The notes beneath the pieces are model-generated. The model was not told the origin of the DNA, did not search any database, and saw only the letters and a program-made list of their open reading frames with translations. Position numbers and translations under genes: made by a program. Positions 25,255 to 37,411 of a DNA stretch of 64,000 bases are shown one piece after another. This stretch comes from Polytrichum commune. Taxonomy: Eukaryota; Streptophyta; Polytrichopsida; Polytrichales; Polytrichaceae. The stretch is taken from contig OX485804.1 of NCBI GenBank assembly GCA_950295325.1, positions 34,598,001-34,662,000 on the forward strand. Direction: 5' to 3'. Positions within the stretch are counted from its first letter, which is position 1; every line of letters starts with the position of its first letter.

Positions 25255-25830
25255 GTTTGATGGGTGTGGAGTTTGGTGAGGGTCAAAGCACAAACACCGT
25301 ATAGACACATGTAGAAAAGAAAAGAAAAGAAAAGATTGGACCATGTGTTCGAAGTTCAATGACTTCTCCCACACTTTGGAATGAACGGAATGGGGAGGAC
25401 ATGTGTGTTCATTTAAGGTACCAACAAAACGTGCACATTTGATAGCCGTACCTAATTAATTCGTGGGGGGATGTGATTGTTCGCAGGTTTTTTGCTAGTG
25501 CTTCGTCGTAGGTTGCTCATGTAACGCGAGTCTCGTTGTATGTATTTGATCGTTGGAAGTTTGAGAAGTGTAAACCCAAACCGAATAACACCCACATATC
25601 TTGAGGTATGTGGCCCTAAATTGTGAGGTACTTTGAACTCCACATGCAATTTTGGCCATTGGATCAAATTGGGAATGACCTTGTCTAATTAGTGGATGTG
25701 AAGTGCAAAGCTCGAGATTTCAAGTTTCAAAAATTGGAGTTGAAGTTATAAGCGTTCAAAGTGTGAAGATTTTACTTCTACGTAAAACTGATCACATAGA
25801 CTCCCCCATTTGTGTTAATTATTGAACCTA
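25255..25830. repeat. dispersed repeat F-related segment with (AAAAG)n
   Basis: GAGGGTCAAAGCACAAACACC matches 12310-12335. An (AAAAG)n run lies at about 25314-25335. The part from 25615 (AACTCCACxxxCAAxTTTxG, ATTGGATC) resembles 58020-58235 and 58860-59090, including the shared GTTGGAGTTGAxxT block and the final GTGTTxAxTATTGA block. Confidence 0.45.
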
Positions 25831-25849
25831 GAATTGTATCTAAGGATTT

Positions 25850-27710
25850 TAAAATTTTATGTTTTCCGAGCATTCAATTTGTTAAGTAGATGAAATAAGG
25901 CCAAGGCCTTGGGAGTTGGAGCGTTCCCACTGGTTGGCAGGGCTAGCACCCAATATAACAGGTTTCTAAAATGATTGTTGGAGTCTAGCAGTGGGCCAAT
26001 CAAAGGCTAGTTTAAAGAACCTCATTCATGAGCAACCTTGGCTCAATAAACCACCCCTTATGTGAGGATGGACATGTGCATAAGACTTACCTTGGCCCTT
26101 GCCCAAGTACTTTCAGACATCAATGTTGTCTCTTCCTGGAACATGATCCCTATGTTGTGTATCCAATTTCCATGGTTACAATGTACAGGAATTGGAACAA
26201 AGATCGCAATTGTATGAAAATACATTGGAGAAAGAGGCCTAGTTGCAGGGACCTATGACTCTTTAGATGAGCCAACCAATCGTTGGAACCCACATGTTGC
26301 GTGCTTTGTCAAGGCTTCCCATAAGATCCCGTTGCATTTGGCGAGTTGGTAGGATGGCTCTTGACTTAAACTTAAGACTTGCTCTTGGGACTTTGCCATT
26401 TACTCTAATGTATAAGTAACACCCCAAGTATGATAAAGTGAAATTTATCCAATTTTTCATTCTCGTAGGTTGGTGAGTACATAGTTCTGAAGAAAAATAT
26501 CACGTAAGTGGACTAGATGGAGATTAGGTGTTAGTAACTTAATGATGGGTTGAGATCATACTAATGATTCAAAGGCCACAACAACCCTGCCTTCATTTTT
26601 ATCTAATGATTAACACTAAACACAAGGGTTGATTGGAGTATCAAATCGAATGGATTTGATTTCATGTTATCTTCTAAGGCAGTTGATATATAGGACCATC
26701 TCGTTCCCATATTTATTTCATTTGTCCAGCTCAGCCCTATGCCATGGTCATAGGTTTCTTGGTAGGTAATTTATACATATCATGAAGAAATTCTCATATG
26801 TAGGGAGATGGTAGTTGGAAATAACGCCACATTATCCAATCTCGATGGGCTTATAACTAAGCACTAGCTTCCCAAGCCTATGAATGGGTTGTTGTGAGTG
26901 CATTGCACTCAATGTGGGTTGTGGAATTTCCATGGACAAGTTTTGAGAGTAAAGTGGGATTTATCCGTACGGTTTTGAACCATGAAAGATGAGTTGTGTG
27001 AAGAGAAAAAATGAGCATGAATTATCCTTTGGATTTGTAAATTATAACAATTGAAGGAAGGTACGCACAAGAATGTGCCATGTTTTATCCCTTAAGTAAG
27101 ACCTTTGACCATTCCAATTCATTCAGAGAACAAACAAAATGCTTGTGTGATCCACTAGATGGGGAAACTCAATAGTTGAGCACCTCCACAAGTTCCCATG
27201 CCAAATTTTGCAAACCACAATAAGTTGGCCACCTTGCATTTGGAGTCTGCAATATGTCCCATATTTCTATTTATATGTATTCAAAGAATTCATTCAAAAT
27301 CATTTTGAGCACAAAGGTTGTTTTTACATGAACATTAAAAGAAATTACCTTTACCAACATAAACATCATTGATGGTTATGCAAAGTTGCATTGGCATGGC
27401 AAACCATAGATTAGACTCAACATCCTCACATTAGCTTGGCAAAAATAATAACAAAAATATTATCACTTCCCACTTTGACATTTTTTTCCACATTCAATTC
27501 ATCTTCAAATTGCATGGTTCATGTGTCTATGGGTAGATATCCATGTTGGCTTGATGTTCATATTTATCTTGATTGTTAGAACGAGTTAGTTAGGGTCCAT
27601 GTAAGGAAGCTCATTCATCAACCCGCAATGGGATTGCTCGGAAAGTTAGGGGCTAATATCAGACTTCGAAGCTTTACTTGAATGCAAAAATACCTTAAAG
27701 GTACCTTATA
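25850..27710. other. unassigned AT-rich sequence
   Basis: No gene, RNA or bounded repeat recognised. Only short frames without known motifs. Confidence 0.5.
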
Positions 27711-27718
27711 GATCTTCA

Positions 27719-28493
27719 TAATGGGGCCATTCACGGTTGGGGTACTACTTTTGGCCGTCTAACGGAAAACGAACTTTTTTTGATAACTTCACATGCTTGG
27801 TATGCTTAGATTTGTATTGTGAAGCATATTTTGGATCATATCTACATTTCATACTCCATATCGAGTACACTGACAAAGTTAATTTAGAAGGAATAGGGTC
27901 ATCTAAGATATCCTTTTGATTCCTTAAAGGACATTAAGGAGTGATGTCTTAATTGTTCACCTTAGGATCAAGGAATGAAAAGGACAACAAGAATCAATCG
28001 AAACGATCCCAAATTTTTTCCTCACACTCATCGTTCAAGTGTGTACCAATAGAACCAAATATGTATTGAATAGCAATTGCCCAACTTTACATGTGGCACC
28101 AAACATGTCCAAATATACATATACTCACGGCCACACGTAAAAGGAACGTCTAGTATTAGAATTGGACAAAAAAATTTATATGAATGGACACATGAAACTT
28201 TTACCAAGGTACCAAGATACATAACATGAAATAATTGACCACCAATGCACACCTAAATAGCAAAAAAATGCCACTGATGTGGCCTAGGGTTTAGAATTTA
28301 GGGTTTAGGGTTTAGGGTGATTATTAAATAATAATAAAAATATTTCTTGATAAAGCTTAGGAACTATCTGCTTATTTATGTAAAATTTATTGATCAAATA
28401 ATAGTAAATTATGATAAAAACCAAGATCAATGCGACAAAGTCCTTAAGTCCTTTGTCCCAAAAGTAGTACCCCAACCGTGAATGGCCCCTAAT
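27719..28493. mobile_element. 767-bp TIR element containing a telomere motif
   Basis: The left end at 27723 reads GGGGCCATTCACGGTTGGGG and continues TACTACTTTTGG. The right end, finishing at 28489, is its exact inverted copy (CCAAAAGTAGTACCCC...GGCCCC), a perfect TIR of about 32 bases. TAAT flanks both sides (27719-27722, 28490-28493). A TAA-type duplication suggests PIF/Harbinger, but four bases match, so the superfamily is not settled. No transposase; the minus frames inside (28028-28252, 28305-28544) have no domain. Confidence 0.85.
28284..28317 (+). repeat. interstitial plant telomere repeat (TTTAGGG)3 plus degenerate units
   Basis: Three perfect TTTAGGG units (28297-28317) are preceded by CTAGGG and TTTAGAA variants. 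It lies inside the TIR element at 27723-28489, not at its edge. Confidence 0.9.
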
Positions 28494-28499
28494 GTCATA

Positions 28500-31400
28500 T
28501 GGTTGCATAATATTTCTCAGCCAACTCAACCAATTTGTGGGCATGTGTTATCCGGAGGTATTGGTTTTGGACAATGAGCCCGGATGCCAAATCTTCTAGT
28601 GATGCCAACGTGATTTTGACGTCAATGTTCACCCGTGTTTATCTAGTATGGCAAGTTGCACATGCCCAAGTTACCCAAGTTGGCTGGTTACATTGGGTCA
28701 CCATTAGTTAGAGGCCGGGATTTACCCTTGAGTTTATGGGACCCCTTACCCCAGTTGTGACCTGACACAACCTCCCACAAACCTCCCAATAGCCCATGCC
28801 CAACACCCCTCCGGTAGGAGACTAGCCTTCTACCTTCCATCAACTCTATCAACCTTCCACTCCAAATGTGGCTCAAAGCCAAATGCCTCTCAATGACGGC
28901 TCAATTCTCTAAATAATCCCAATGGGCGATTATCTAATTAATAAGCAATGTTTAGTCTCTACTGACTAAGTGGCTTCTTATGGAAACAATCAAATTCTCC
29001 ATCCCATGACGTTGTTTTGTGATGGCTTGATAACTCATGGATGCTCTAATTTGTATTACCTTAATTATAACTCGCAAAATATGGTTGTGTTAACTTTTAA
29101 TCACATGTCATTATTGTGTCTTTTCTATCATAACTTTAGGAAAAAACTAAATTCTTTTCTACACAAGATGGTGATGTGTGACAGCTTAGTTGCTTTGATG
29201 GATATTATTTTAGCCTTGAGCAAAAGCAACTTTGCAATGAAATGGATTGTTGTGACTAGTGTTGGAGAATATGAAAAAAGTAATTGATGTCTTTATCTTC
29301 CAAGGCACGAACTCCTCTAAGTAATTAATTTCACAAATTGGCTGCATCCTTTGCCTACTTGCCGATGATTCTATTCAATACCTAATCAATATGGAAAATT
29401 TACAATGTAATAATCAACACTTACCGCATAGAAAGGGGGGGGGGGGCACATCTTTAACAAGCTTGAGGGGATTGTGCGGGATGGACTTGACGTGGGAGGT
29501 CGAATCCTTGGCTTCCACTTGTTCAAATGCCATGGCTTGGTGGTCACGTACTCTCTTGTGATAGGGGTTGCCGCATTGGCATAGTGCGTAACCTATGTCC
29601 GTGTTGTATGGTCACCGAACCCGAGTTGGGCGAAGTTACATGTACCCTGGTTATTTCATATTTGGACACACTTTTGTCAACTGGCAAACGTTGGAGGATG
29701 TCCAATACCCTCACCTTGGTGAGGGCATGTTGACTAGCATTCTTATTCGTCTTTGTTTGTTTTTCATGTGGCATGTGTTCCCCTTCTTGTAACTACAATT
29801 GACCAAGTGTTACATTTGATTATACTTTTTGAATCTAGGCATTCCAAGGTCATGGCCACTCAATGTTCCTCCATCATTGCCAATCACGACCATCCTTGTC
29901 GTCACAAACTGGCTTTTGGACCGGCTTAAGAACTACAAGGTACATAATTTGCGAGATGAGTGCACGTGTCAAGGTAAAGGACAAATTGCTTTCCTTGTAC
30001 TAAACATTTAAGACTTCAACTTGGTTTTCAAATTTGTGTTTGTTTTTACCTTAAAAAAAAAATTAAAAAAAAATTCCCTTTCACTTTGTATCATCTTAAG
30101 TCACACCTCCGCACATGGATGACCTAGTGTATTGTGCAAGGCCCGCTAGTGTTAGAACCATGCAAAGATTCATGAATCACTTCGGAAATTTCACTCAAGA
30201 CTTGGGACTGATTGCACCAAGTGCTTGTAAGTCCCCTAAGGTTTGATGTGCTCAAGGACGGCTTGCATGTAAATTTTTGGGATGGACATATACCATTGTT
30301 GGCCACTTAATTGAATAGTCCCATATTGTTTCATTATGCAACTCAACAAATTTGTTGGGGCGGTGTTGAGTAAAGACCACCTTTGTTTGTGCAAGTTACG
30401 TGCCCGTGGGGGTGCGGGGGGGGGGGGGGCTATACAAAAGCTTGTTGTACAACCAATCCAACGGGAAAGTCACAAACACATTGTTAGACCAGTTTCAACT
30501 AATGAAAACCAAATACTAAGGTGACATGTTTTGGTGATGTTGTATAAATTTTACTAATTGCCCTCTATGTTGGTCGTGTCAAACACACACTCCATGTTGA
30601 GGTCATGTACTAGGACATATATGGGATGAGGTCTTCCTACTGCATTCTAAATGCATTCTAACAATTGTATGACACCCCAACCCCCTTGGAGGTGAACATG
30701 CCAACGATCATTGAACAGTTGGTTACCAACATTCTAAAGTACATTAGTTCCTGGGGGCCATTATTTTGATGCTTGACTTATAAACACAAGATGCATGCTT
30801 TAAATCATTCAAGTATGTTGTACATTGACATCTATGCACACTATAATCTTGACCATTTGCTTTGTACTCTAAATGAGATAATGAGAGACCAATCATTGAA
30901 TGTAGGTGAAGGTTTCTATATAGAAAGGTGAAATAGTATAGATAATTTCTTGAGGTAACGTAACCTTTTGGGCCATATTTTGAATATTTTAATTGTAAAT
31001 GTGTATTTCTAATATATGATTTGCCTTCACAATATATCATTCGTGGTGAAGGAGTTTGGGTCATATGTGCCACATTGCTTTGATCAGTTTGCCCCCTACA
31101 TTCATGTATAATTGGCAAATGCAAGCCGATGTTGAAGAGGTTGCCAAAGTCCGTTAGTATTGGTAACCTAAAAAATGAAGTGGTTTAATGCAATCATCGG
31201 GAGGCCAAAGAATTATACATGGCTCAAGGAGATAATAGGGGGAGTCTATCGGCATACATCATGGGGTAAGCCAATTATTATGCTTATTGTGTTTGGATAA
31301 TGACATCCCTCTTGCCATATGCCGAAACCTTTAGCTCTCCTTCAATTTTTCTTTTTGATATTAATCTCATTCTAAAAAGAAGAATTTAAGAAACATAAGT

Positions 31401-31500
31401 GTTATTAGTCACATGTTGATCATGGTGGAAGTGGTATGTGATAGGTTTTTTGTGGTAATTGTGTAAAGTGTTATATGTGAAGTTATAATTTCTAAGCGTT
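28500..31500. other. unassigned sequence
   Basis: Poly-G runs occur at about 29436-29447 and 30417-30430. The frames at 28970-29287 and 29527-29733 (plus) and 30744-31124 (minus) have no recognised domain. No terminal repeats found. Confidence 0.45.
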
Positions 31501-31513
31501 TAGTGCTAGGTAC

Positions 31514-32017
31514 TAAGGGCCACTTCACACACGAGCCAATAGTCCATGACCATGAAATTGTGAGAGCCCAAAAGAAGTGTCCAAAGGTTGTCCCAAGACA
31601 CTCCAAAATGATGTAGTGTGGTCATGGACCCTCAAGTGTAGTGTGAAGTCACATGGGACCAGGCCCTCAACCAAATGCTATTTCAATGAATTTCTATTCA
31701 TGCAAGGTCCTCACACATGATAAAATAGAATAAACCAACACTTGTGAGCGTTCGGAGTGTCATGGTCTCCCGATTTTGTATTAGACCTACCTCCAAGAGG
31801 TGGTTTTCAAAAATAATCCAAGTGATCATGAAACATGCTCCATTCGATACCATGTAGGAATCCATGTAGACTTTACATCCATCTTGCATTCGCATACTCC
31901 ATTGGTCCCTAAGTGTAGTGTGAAGCGAACTTGGACCGGCTCTACCTTTTCCACCAATAAGAGTGCTTGAAGTTCAATGGTCACGGGCCCGCAGTCTCGT
32001 GTGTGAAGGGGTCTTAA
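31514..32017. mobile_element. PIF/Harbinger-like MITE, family P copy 1, TAA duplications
   Basis: The left end GGGCCACTTCACACACGAG (31517) is mirrored by CTCGTGTGTGAAGGGGTCT ending at 32014. TAA flanks both sides (31514-31516 and 32015-32017). Length 498 bp. Its full-length sister at 38645-40440 is 499 bp once the inserted hAT element and its duplication are subtracted. Interior landmarks are CACACTAC/GTAGTGTGAAG blocks and ACCTACCTCCAAGAG. No coding capacity. Confidence 0.85.
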
Positions 32018-32189
32018 GCAGTATCTTATACTGTTTATACCCCCTTTCACACTTGACCCTAACTAAAAGTCGTCATAGTAGTAAAAAGTTGTGAACCCAT
32101 TATGCCACATTGTGTGTTCACACATCAGTCAATGAAAACATGATTCGGGCCACATAGGCTCTGGACCTATCTACAGAGTGTTTTTACCT

Positions 32190-32448
32190 TGATTTGGTTT
32201 TGTGTTAGGCCTACCTCCAAGAGATGGTTTTTGGAAACAACCCAAGTGACCATCAAGCATGATCCATTCGATGCCATGTAGAAATCCATGTAGACTCCAC
32301 ATCCATCTTGCATTCACATGTATACTCCGTTGGTCCCTCAAGCGTATTGTGAAGCGGCGAACTTGGACACCGGCTCCGCCTTTCCCACCAACGAGAGTGC
32401 TTCAAGTGTAATGGTCACGGCCTCTCGGTCTCGTGTGTGAAGTGGCCC
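32190..32448. mobile_element. family P copy 3, truncated half
   Basis: Same orientation as 31517-32014 and aligned with its right half from GATTTxGTxTTAGxCCTACC to the TIR TCTCGTGTGTGAAGTGGCCC at 32448. The left half is absent. Confidence 0.75.
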
Positions 32449-32666
32449 TCACACAATCCTTGGAGCATGTTGTTGCGTCCCTGATGAGTGCAAAGGGTGT
32501 GAGTGCCAATTCAGAACCACATCAGCCTGTGAACCTTGGAAGCAGCTGAAGTTGCAGGTGAAGATCCAGACATTGTTTGTGAATTTCAAGTCTGGTTTCT
32601 CGTTACCTTGGCATCTCTGCCTGCATTCGCCTTGCTTTTCGCTGTTCTTGTGCATCCATGGTGCAG

Positions 32667-32885
32667 TGTCCGGGGAGTTTTGTTGGGCTTCATCGGGTCG
32701 AGATCCTAGTGTCGCCGAGTCCAACCGGTTACAATTATTGTTGACATCTATCGGTTTTCCTTTATTAACGACAGGCCGCACATTATTCTCTAGAGTGAAC
32801 ACTGGGTTTCCTGCAATCTGGAACCTCAACCGGTTATTTCTCGAACTCAACCGATAATTAAGTCTGCAACTACCGGTCGATTCTC
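32667..32885. repeat. repeat D, copy 3
   Basis: Carries TCCGGGGAGTTTTGTTGGGC, TCGAGATCCTAGTG, TCCAACCGGTTAC, GTTGACATC and CTCAACCGGTTATTTCTC in the order seen at 12662 and 13688. The minus frame of 177 codons across it (32449-32982) reads through a repeat and is not taken as a gene. Confidence 0.7.
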
Positions 32886-33452
32886 CCCATTCATTGCCCT
32901 GGTGGCCTGGAAGACTACAACATTGTTCAGCCTCCTCCAGATTGTGTCTGCAACGCAAAGGAAACGAACTTACAAACCTCAAAATGGGAAGTTATGAAAA
33001 TGGCAGCTTTGACACTCCAGATTACATCAGTTTCAGCATGCACTCGAAGCTTTGCTCAACTCAACAACAAACAAAATAGCGGCCTGTTTGGCACCGCTTC
33101 CATGTAATGGTGGGCATCACAATGCGCTTTTCTCTCCTGCTTTTCTGCTCATCGCACACGAAGAATCTGGAGTCTAGTTAGTTAAGAGCGTCAGCTTCGG
33201 ATGTAAGGGGGAGAGTGCTGCTGCTGACTGCCAGCTCGGATGACACCTTGGGTCGGCACTATTTAGGTGTTGGGGTGGGAGACCTCCCTAAATCCCATCC
33301 CATTCTAGCCCAATCAACCATGAGTTACTCAAGTGTGAAGGGGCATTATGTATTTTGAAAGATGGCGGAGTTGGACCCCATGGACTTGACAAACAAGAGT
33401 TCCTTTCATAATATATATGGCTTACGAAGACCAACTTCCAGTTTTAGATTGA

Positions 33453-34049
33453 GGAATGGTTTATACCATGGACCATGAAGTCGGACCGTGGAAGATGGCC
33501 TTTTTTCATGGTCCGACTTGATGGTTCAGCTTCTATGGCATGATTTCATAAAAATTTGATTTACAGAGAGTTTTTGGGCCCCTCACTAGGTGTAAAGCGA
33601 ATGTGGACCAAGAGGAATGACCATGCATCAAAAAGTGAATGTGCTGATTTTTTAATATATGCCCAAGAACGGCAGTTTTGAAAATATTTTTGTAAAAGAA
33701 GAAAAAATAAATAAAATACCATCCTCTTGTCTTCTCTTGTCTTCATCTTCTCTTCTTCCAAAAAAAATTTATTATAAATTTATTATAACAAATTTTCTCT
33801 GCCATGGGCTCTGCCTTTTTCTACCATAGCACTTCTTTTGCCTCTCCCACCGCAAAACCCGTTGGACCATGTCAGTGGATAATGTCGGCCTTGAAAGATG
33901 TCTTTTGGGGACCTCGAACTCCATGATCACTCTAATCATTTTTTTCCTTGGTGTAAACAAAAGTGGTCCCGGAACGAGTTTAACAACCAATTACAGATTT
34001 CACACAACCTTGGAATGACTTCATGGTCTAAAGTGTAAAGAACCCCTTA
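33453..34049. mobile_element. PIF/Harbinger-like element, diverged inverted copy of 12921-13375
   Basis: Ends read GGAATGGTTTATACCATGGA (left) and GTCTAAAGTGTAAAGAACCCC (right, to 34046), both leading into CCATGAAGTC inward. TTA follows the right end; the left flank is TGA, one change from TTA. Interior blocks match the 12.9-kb element in reverse orientation, for example CTAGGTGTAAAGCGAATGTG and CCGTTGGACCATG. Length 594 bp against 455 bp, so it carries extra sequence or the other is deleted. Confidence 0.7.
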
Positions 34050-34251
34050 CCATTGCCTTTTCTTACAAGTTTCTTATTTAGTGGGGTTCATTTAAAGTCC
34101 TTTCTAAACTATGTTTATGTCATGCACTTTCTAGATTAACCCATGTGTTTGGTTTACAAGAATGTAGAAGCTCAAATTGAGAATGCATGTTGGCATGCCG
34201 ATGAAGGTGATTTCGAGACCATTGTTTCTTGTAATGGGGGTGCACCACGCT

Positions 34252-34649
34252 TAGAGCATCCTCAGTCGGTCTAGGTAAAGCTCACTGCAAACCAAGACCT
34301 ATCTTGCTTAAAATTGCTCAAAATTTAGAGGGAGTGCACCAAATCTGCTTAAAAATGGACAGATCCTCCCACACTCCCTCTAAATGTCAAAAATTTGGAG
34401 GGAGTGTGGGAGGATCTTTCCATTTTAAAGCAAGATCTGGTGCACTCCCTCTAAATTTTGAAAATGTGGTGTTTTCAATGAGGGATTTCACCTACGTCAA
34501 ATTTTTACAATTCTTTTTTCTTGAGAAATATCTCACGTTTATTTAGGTGTGCTTTTAATGATGGTAATTTCAGTTTTTAATTTTAGGTCAGTCAAAAGAT
34601 AGGTCTTGGTTTGCAGTGAGCTTTACCTAGACCGACTGAGGATGCTCTA
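34252..34649. mobile_element. TA-flanked TIR element with a nested palindrome
   Basis: The left end GAGCATCCTCAGTCGGTCTA (34254) continues through GGTAAAGCTCACTGCAAACC and AAGACCTATCTT. The right end, to 34647, is its exact inverted copy, giving TIRs of about 50 bases. TA flanks each end (34252-34253, 34648-34649), as for Tc1/mariner-type insertion, although the TTA/TAA context leaves other readings open. Inside, 34319-34385 pairs with 34391-34460 (AAAATTTAGAGGGAGTGCAC against GTGCACTCCCTCTAAATTTT; GATCCTCCCACACTCCCTC against its complement) as a second, off-centre palindrome. Confidence 0.85.
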
Positions 34650-35099
34650 ACAAAGCCCCAACAAAACCGTCAAGATGTCGGCTTGAATTTGGGGAAGTTG
34701 AGTCACCAATCATTATTCAACAAAACTTCCATAATTGGGCCTTTGAACATGGAAAAGGAGGCTACCCTATATCCCCTTCCCCATCCATGTCTAGAGTTAG
34801 GACACGATGTGATATTTTGATCATTGACCAATTTAACATTGTTTGTTTATTTATTTTACAAGACCAAAACTAACGCATATTAGGGGAACTACCCAAAGCG
34901 CATTGGATGCCAATGCTACTAAACAAGTAGTTAGATGGATGTTTAAGTGACCTCCGTTGGCATTGACATTAGAGAGGCCCGATGCCATGGCAAGTGGCTC
35001 AGGGGGTGGCAAGGTCGTGTCTATGGTACTAGAGGGAGGGGCTATGGAAACCATGGCCACAAACTTACTATGCATGTGGAGGAGTTGATTCACTTGTTT

Positions 35100-36750
35100 T
35101 CACCTTTATGTCTTATTGTTGTTTAGCATGTAGCTTTACACACATGTCATTTGTGATATGTAAGGGGTAGAACATCAAGTTTATGAACCAATTATCTACC
35201 TTTACATGTGTCAATTAGTACATGTCTTATATTCTGACAATTTCAAGTTTCACTTGATGTTATCAATTAATATTTGATTTCATGCCAAGAATGGATGCCA
35301 ATTTCGACTTTGTACATGGCAACAATGTTGAGAATCATAAAATATAATAAAGTCAACAAGGTTAAATTAAATTATGATAACACACAACAAATCATGAAAG
35401 TAGCAATCCACATGTATGTTGTGTAGAAATATATTTTAAAAAATAGAATGTCGCATCATAGGGCAGGAACATAGACACGTTAATGGGACCTAGACTTTCA
35501 TATTGGTGATGAACCGGACACCATATCTTGGTGGTGGACTGGACACCGGTCACACATGAAGGAAACATGCAACCTAAGGGGCTCTAAGGGAATGCCCACG
35601 CCAGAAAATGAAACAAAGGGATTCAAACTTTACAAGAGAGGGATGTGAAGGTCATTTGACAAGGGGACAAGGTATTTGTCTGGAATGGATAATCATGTCA
35701 CTGTCACAAAGGACTTCATCAAATCAACGAGCATGTGATGCACGGATGTGCTCCTTGCTAATTACTCCATTGCTAACTAGATGCCTATGGCCATGGAAGG
35801 GAGCTCTAGACTTATCTAGAGTTATGTTTCATAGCCACGTCTTCCTCTTTTATTTACTTTTCAAGGGAGTTTATGCTAATGAACTTGATTTGATTACTCA
35901 AGGGTTATGTTTCAATGAATTCATAGTTTGCTCTCCCATAATCTCCACATATGTTTATAATTGTAAACTTGAATATTCGTATCTATTAATTATAACCTTT
36001 CACATTTAACTAAGACTATCAATTAGTTTGATGATATATTATTGACCTTTCATATCTTCCATACCATGTTGACCTTTCAAACATGTCCTCTTACATCTAT
36101 TGCAAGAAGAATTATATTCCGTATGAAATCGTACCATATTGTACATGAGATTTTTCTTCGACAACACTCTAGATAAATCTAGAGTATTAGGCGACTCAAG
36201 GAGGCTAAAAAATCAACTACGTGTACATGGTGCTAGCACGGGCACCCATGGATAGTCCTATGTTGCCTACATGGAACTCACGATTGGATGACATCTATTG
36301 GAGAATTGCTTCTTTGGTCCCACCAATCTGAAGCAACCTCCAAATGCCTACATCACGGATTAAATGCACCATGTATTCACAATAAAACAACGTGTCAAGA
36401 GATTGCGGCCATACTCTAGTTTATTGGAAGGTCAAGTAAAAAAACAATCTATAACATTCATAAGAACACCACATTACCCTTGGTAGTCCCTTGAATAATA
36501 TAAACAAAATAAATAATTTCATTTTATTCTTTTACCTAAGACTAACTTTAAGAGCATGGGATAGTGTGACTCACCCTCAATAGTGTCGGTGGAGAAAAAC
36601 ATGGAATGTAGGGTTAAAAAGAGCTCTTGCCTTAAACACCTACCCCCCCCCCCCCCCGCTCATGTATAGATAATGGCACTACGTGGCCCAAGTCACATCA
36701 CTTCCGTTCGCAAGGGCACATGAACGTAAGTGTCATGCTCAACATGAAGC
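35100..36750. other. unassigned AT-rich sequence
   Basis: No gene recognised. The plus frame at 35608-36009 (133 codons) has no known domain. A poly-C run at about 36644-36658 (ACCTACCCCC...) resembles the right end of the poly-G/C elements that follow, but no left partner was seen. Confidence 0.45.
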
Positions 36751-36758
36751 CTACGATG

Positions 36759-37116
36759 ACCTCTCCCTCGGGGGGGGGGGCAGTGTGTTAAAAAGTTAAG
36801 GATATAGGTGCGAACAACCACTATTTTATAGGGGGTATTACTTTCAATTCTTTTTTTTTTCACATGCTATCATTATGTAAATTTCTACTTTGGGTTAATA
36901 GAAAAATGGCTTGCATTACTTATAATTCCAAATTACCTATTATTCCATACCCTATAGTACTTTAAAAGATGTCCAGTGACATTTTTGATACCCTATATTA
37001 CTCTTAAGTTCATTTATAATTTTTTGCCCCCATGTTTTTGAAATACCCTATCATTTGTTCACACGTATATTGCTACTCCAACCAATGACTACCCCCCCCC
37101 CCCCCGAGACCTCTCC
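36759..37116. mobile_element. poly-G/C-ended MITE with 8-bp duplication, copy 1
   Basis: The element begins CTCGGGGGGGGGGCAGTG at 36767 and ends GACTACCCCC...CGAG at 37108 (342 bp), so the ends are inverted repeats made of a G/C run capped by CTC/GAG. ACCTCTCC lies directly outside each end (36759-36766, 37109-37116). An 8-bp target duplication is the mark of hAT elements (P elements also make 8 bp). No coding capacity. The sister copy starts 312 bases after it. Confidence 0.85.
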
Positions 37117-37411
37117 TAACAATATGGGCTCTCACTACCGAACTTTATTTCCTAGACTACATGTTATGAGTGTGTGTGAGGGGGAGATAGAACTTGGGGC
37201 CTGGCCACATAGGGACCATCTTTCTCCAAACTTTGGTGAATACGGAAGGACCGTATAGGGCATGGATTGTGAATCCACAATGGAGGGTGACTCTAACAAG
37301 AAAATAGATGTAGCTTCACAAATGAGCATGCGATTAAGACGATAGAGTAAATGGGAACGTGGATGTAAATTGGGGTCAACTCAAAAACATTGTTTGTGGA
37401 GGGACTACGAA

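Noticed and set aside
32449-32982. Longest frame in the window (177 codons, minus)
   Set aside because: It crosses the end of a truncated MITE and a copy of repeat D, so it is unlikely to be a gene, and no domain is visible.
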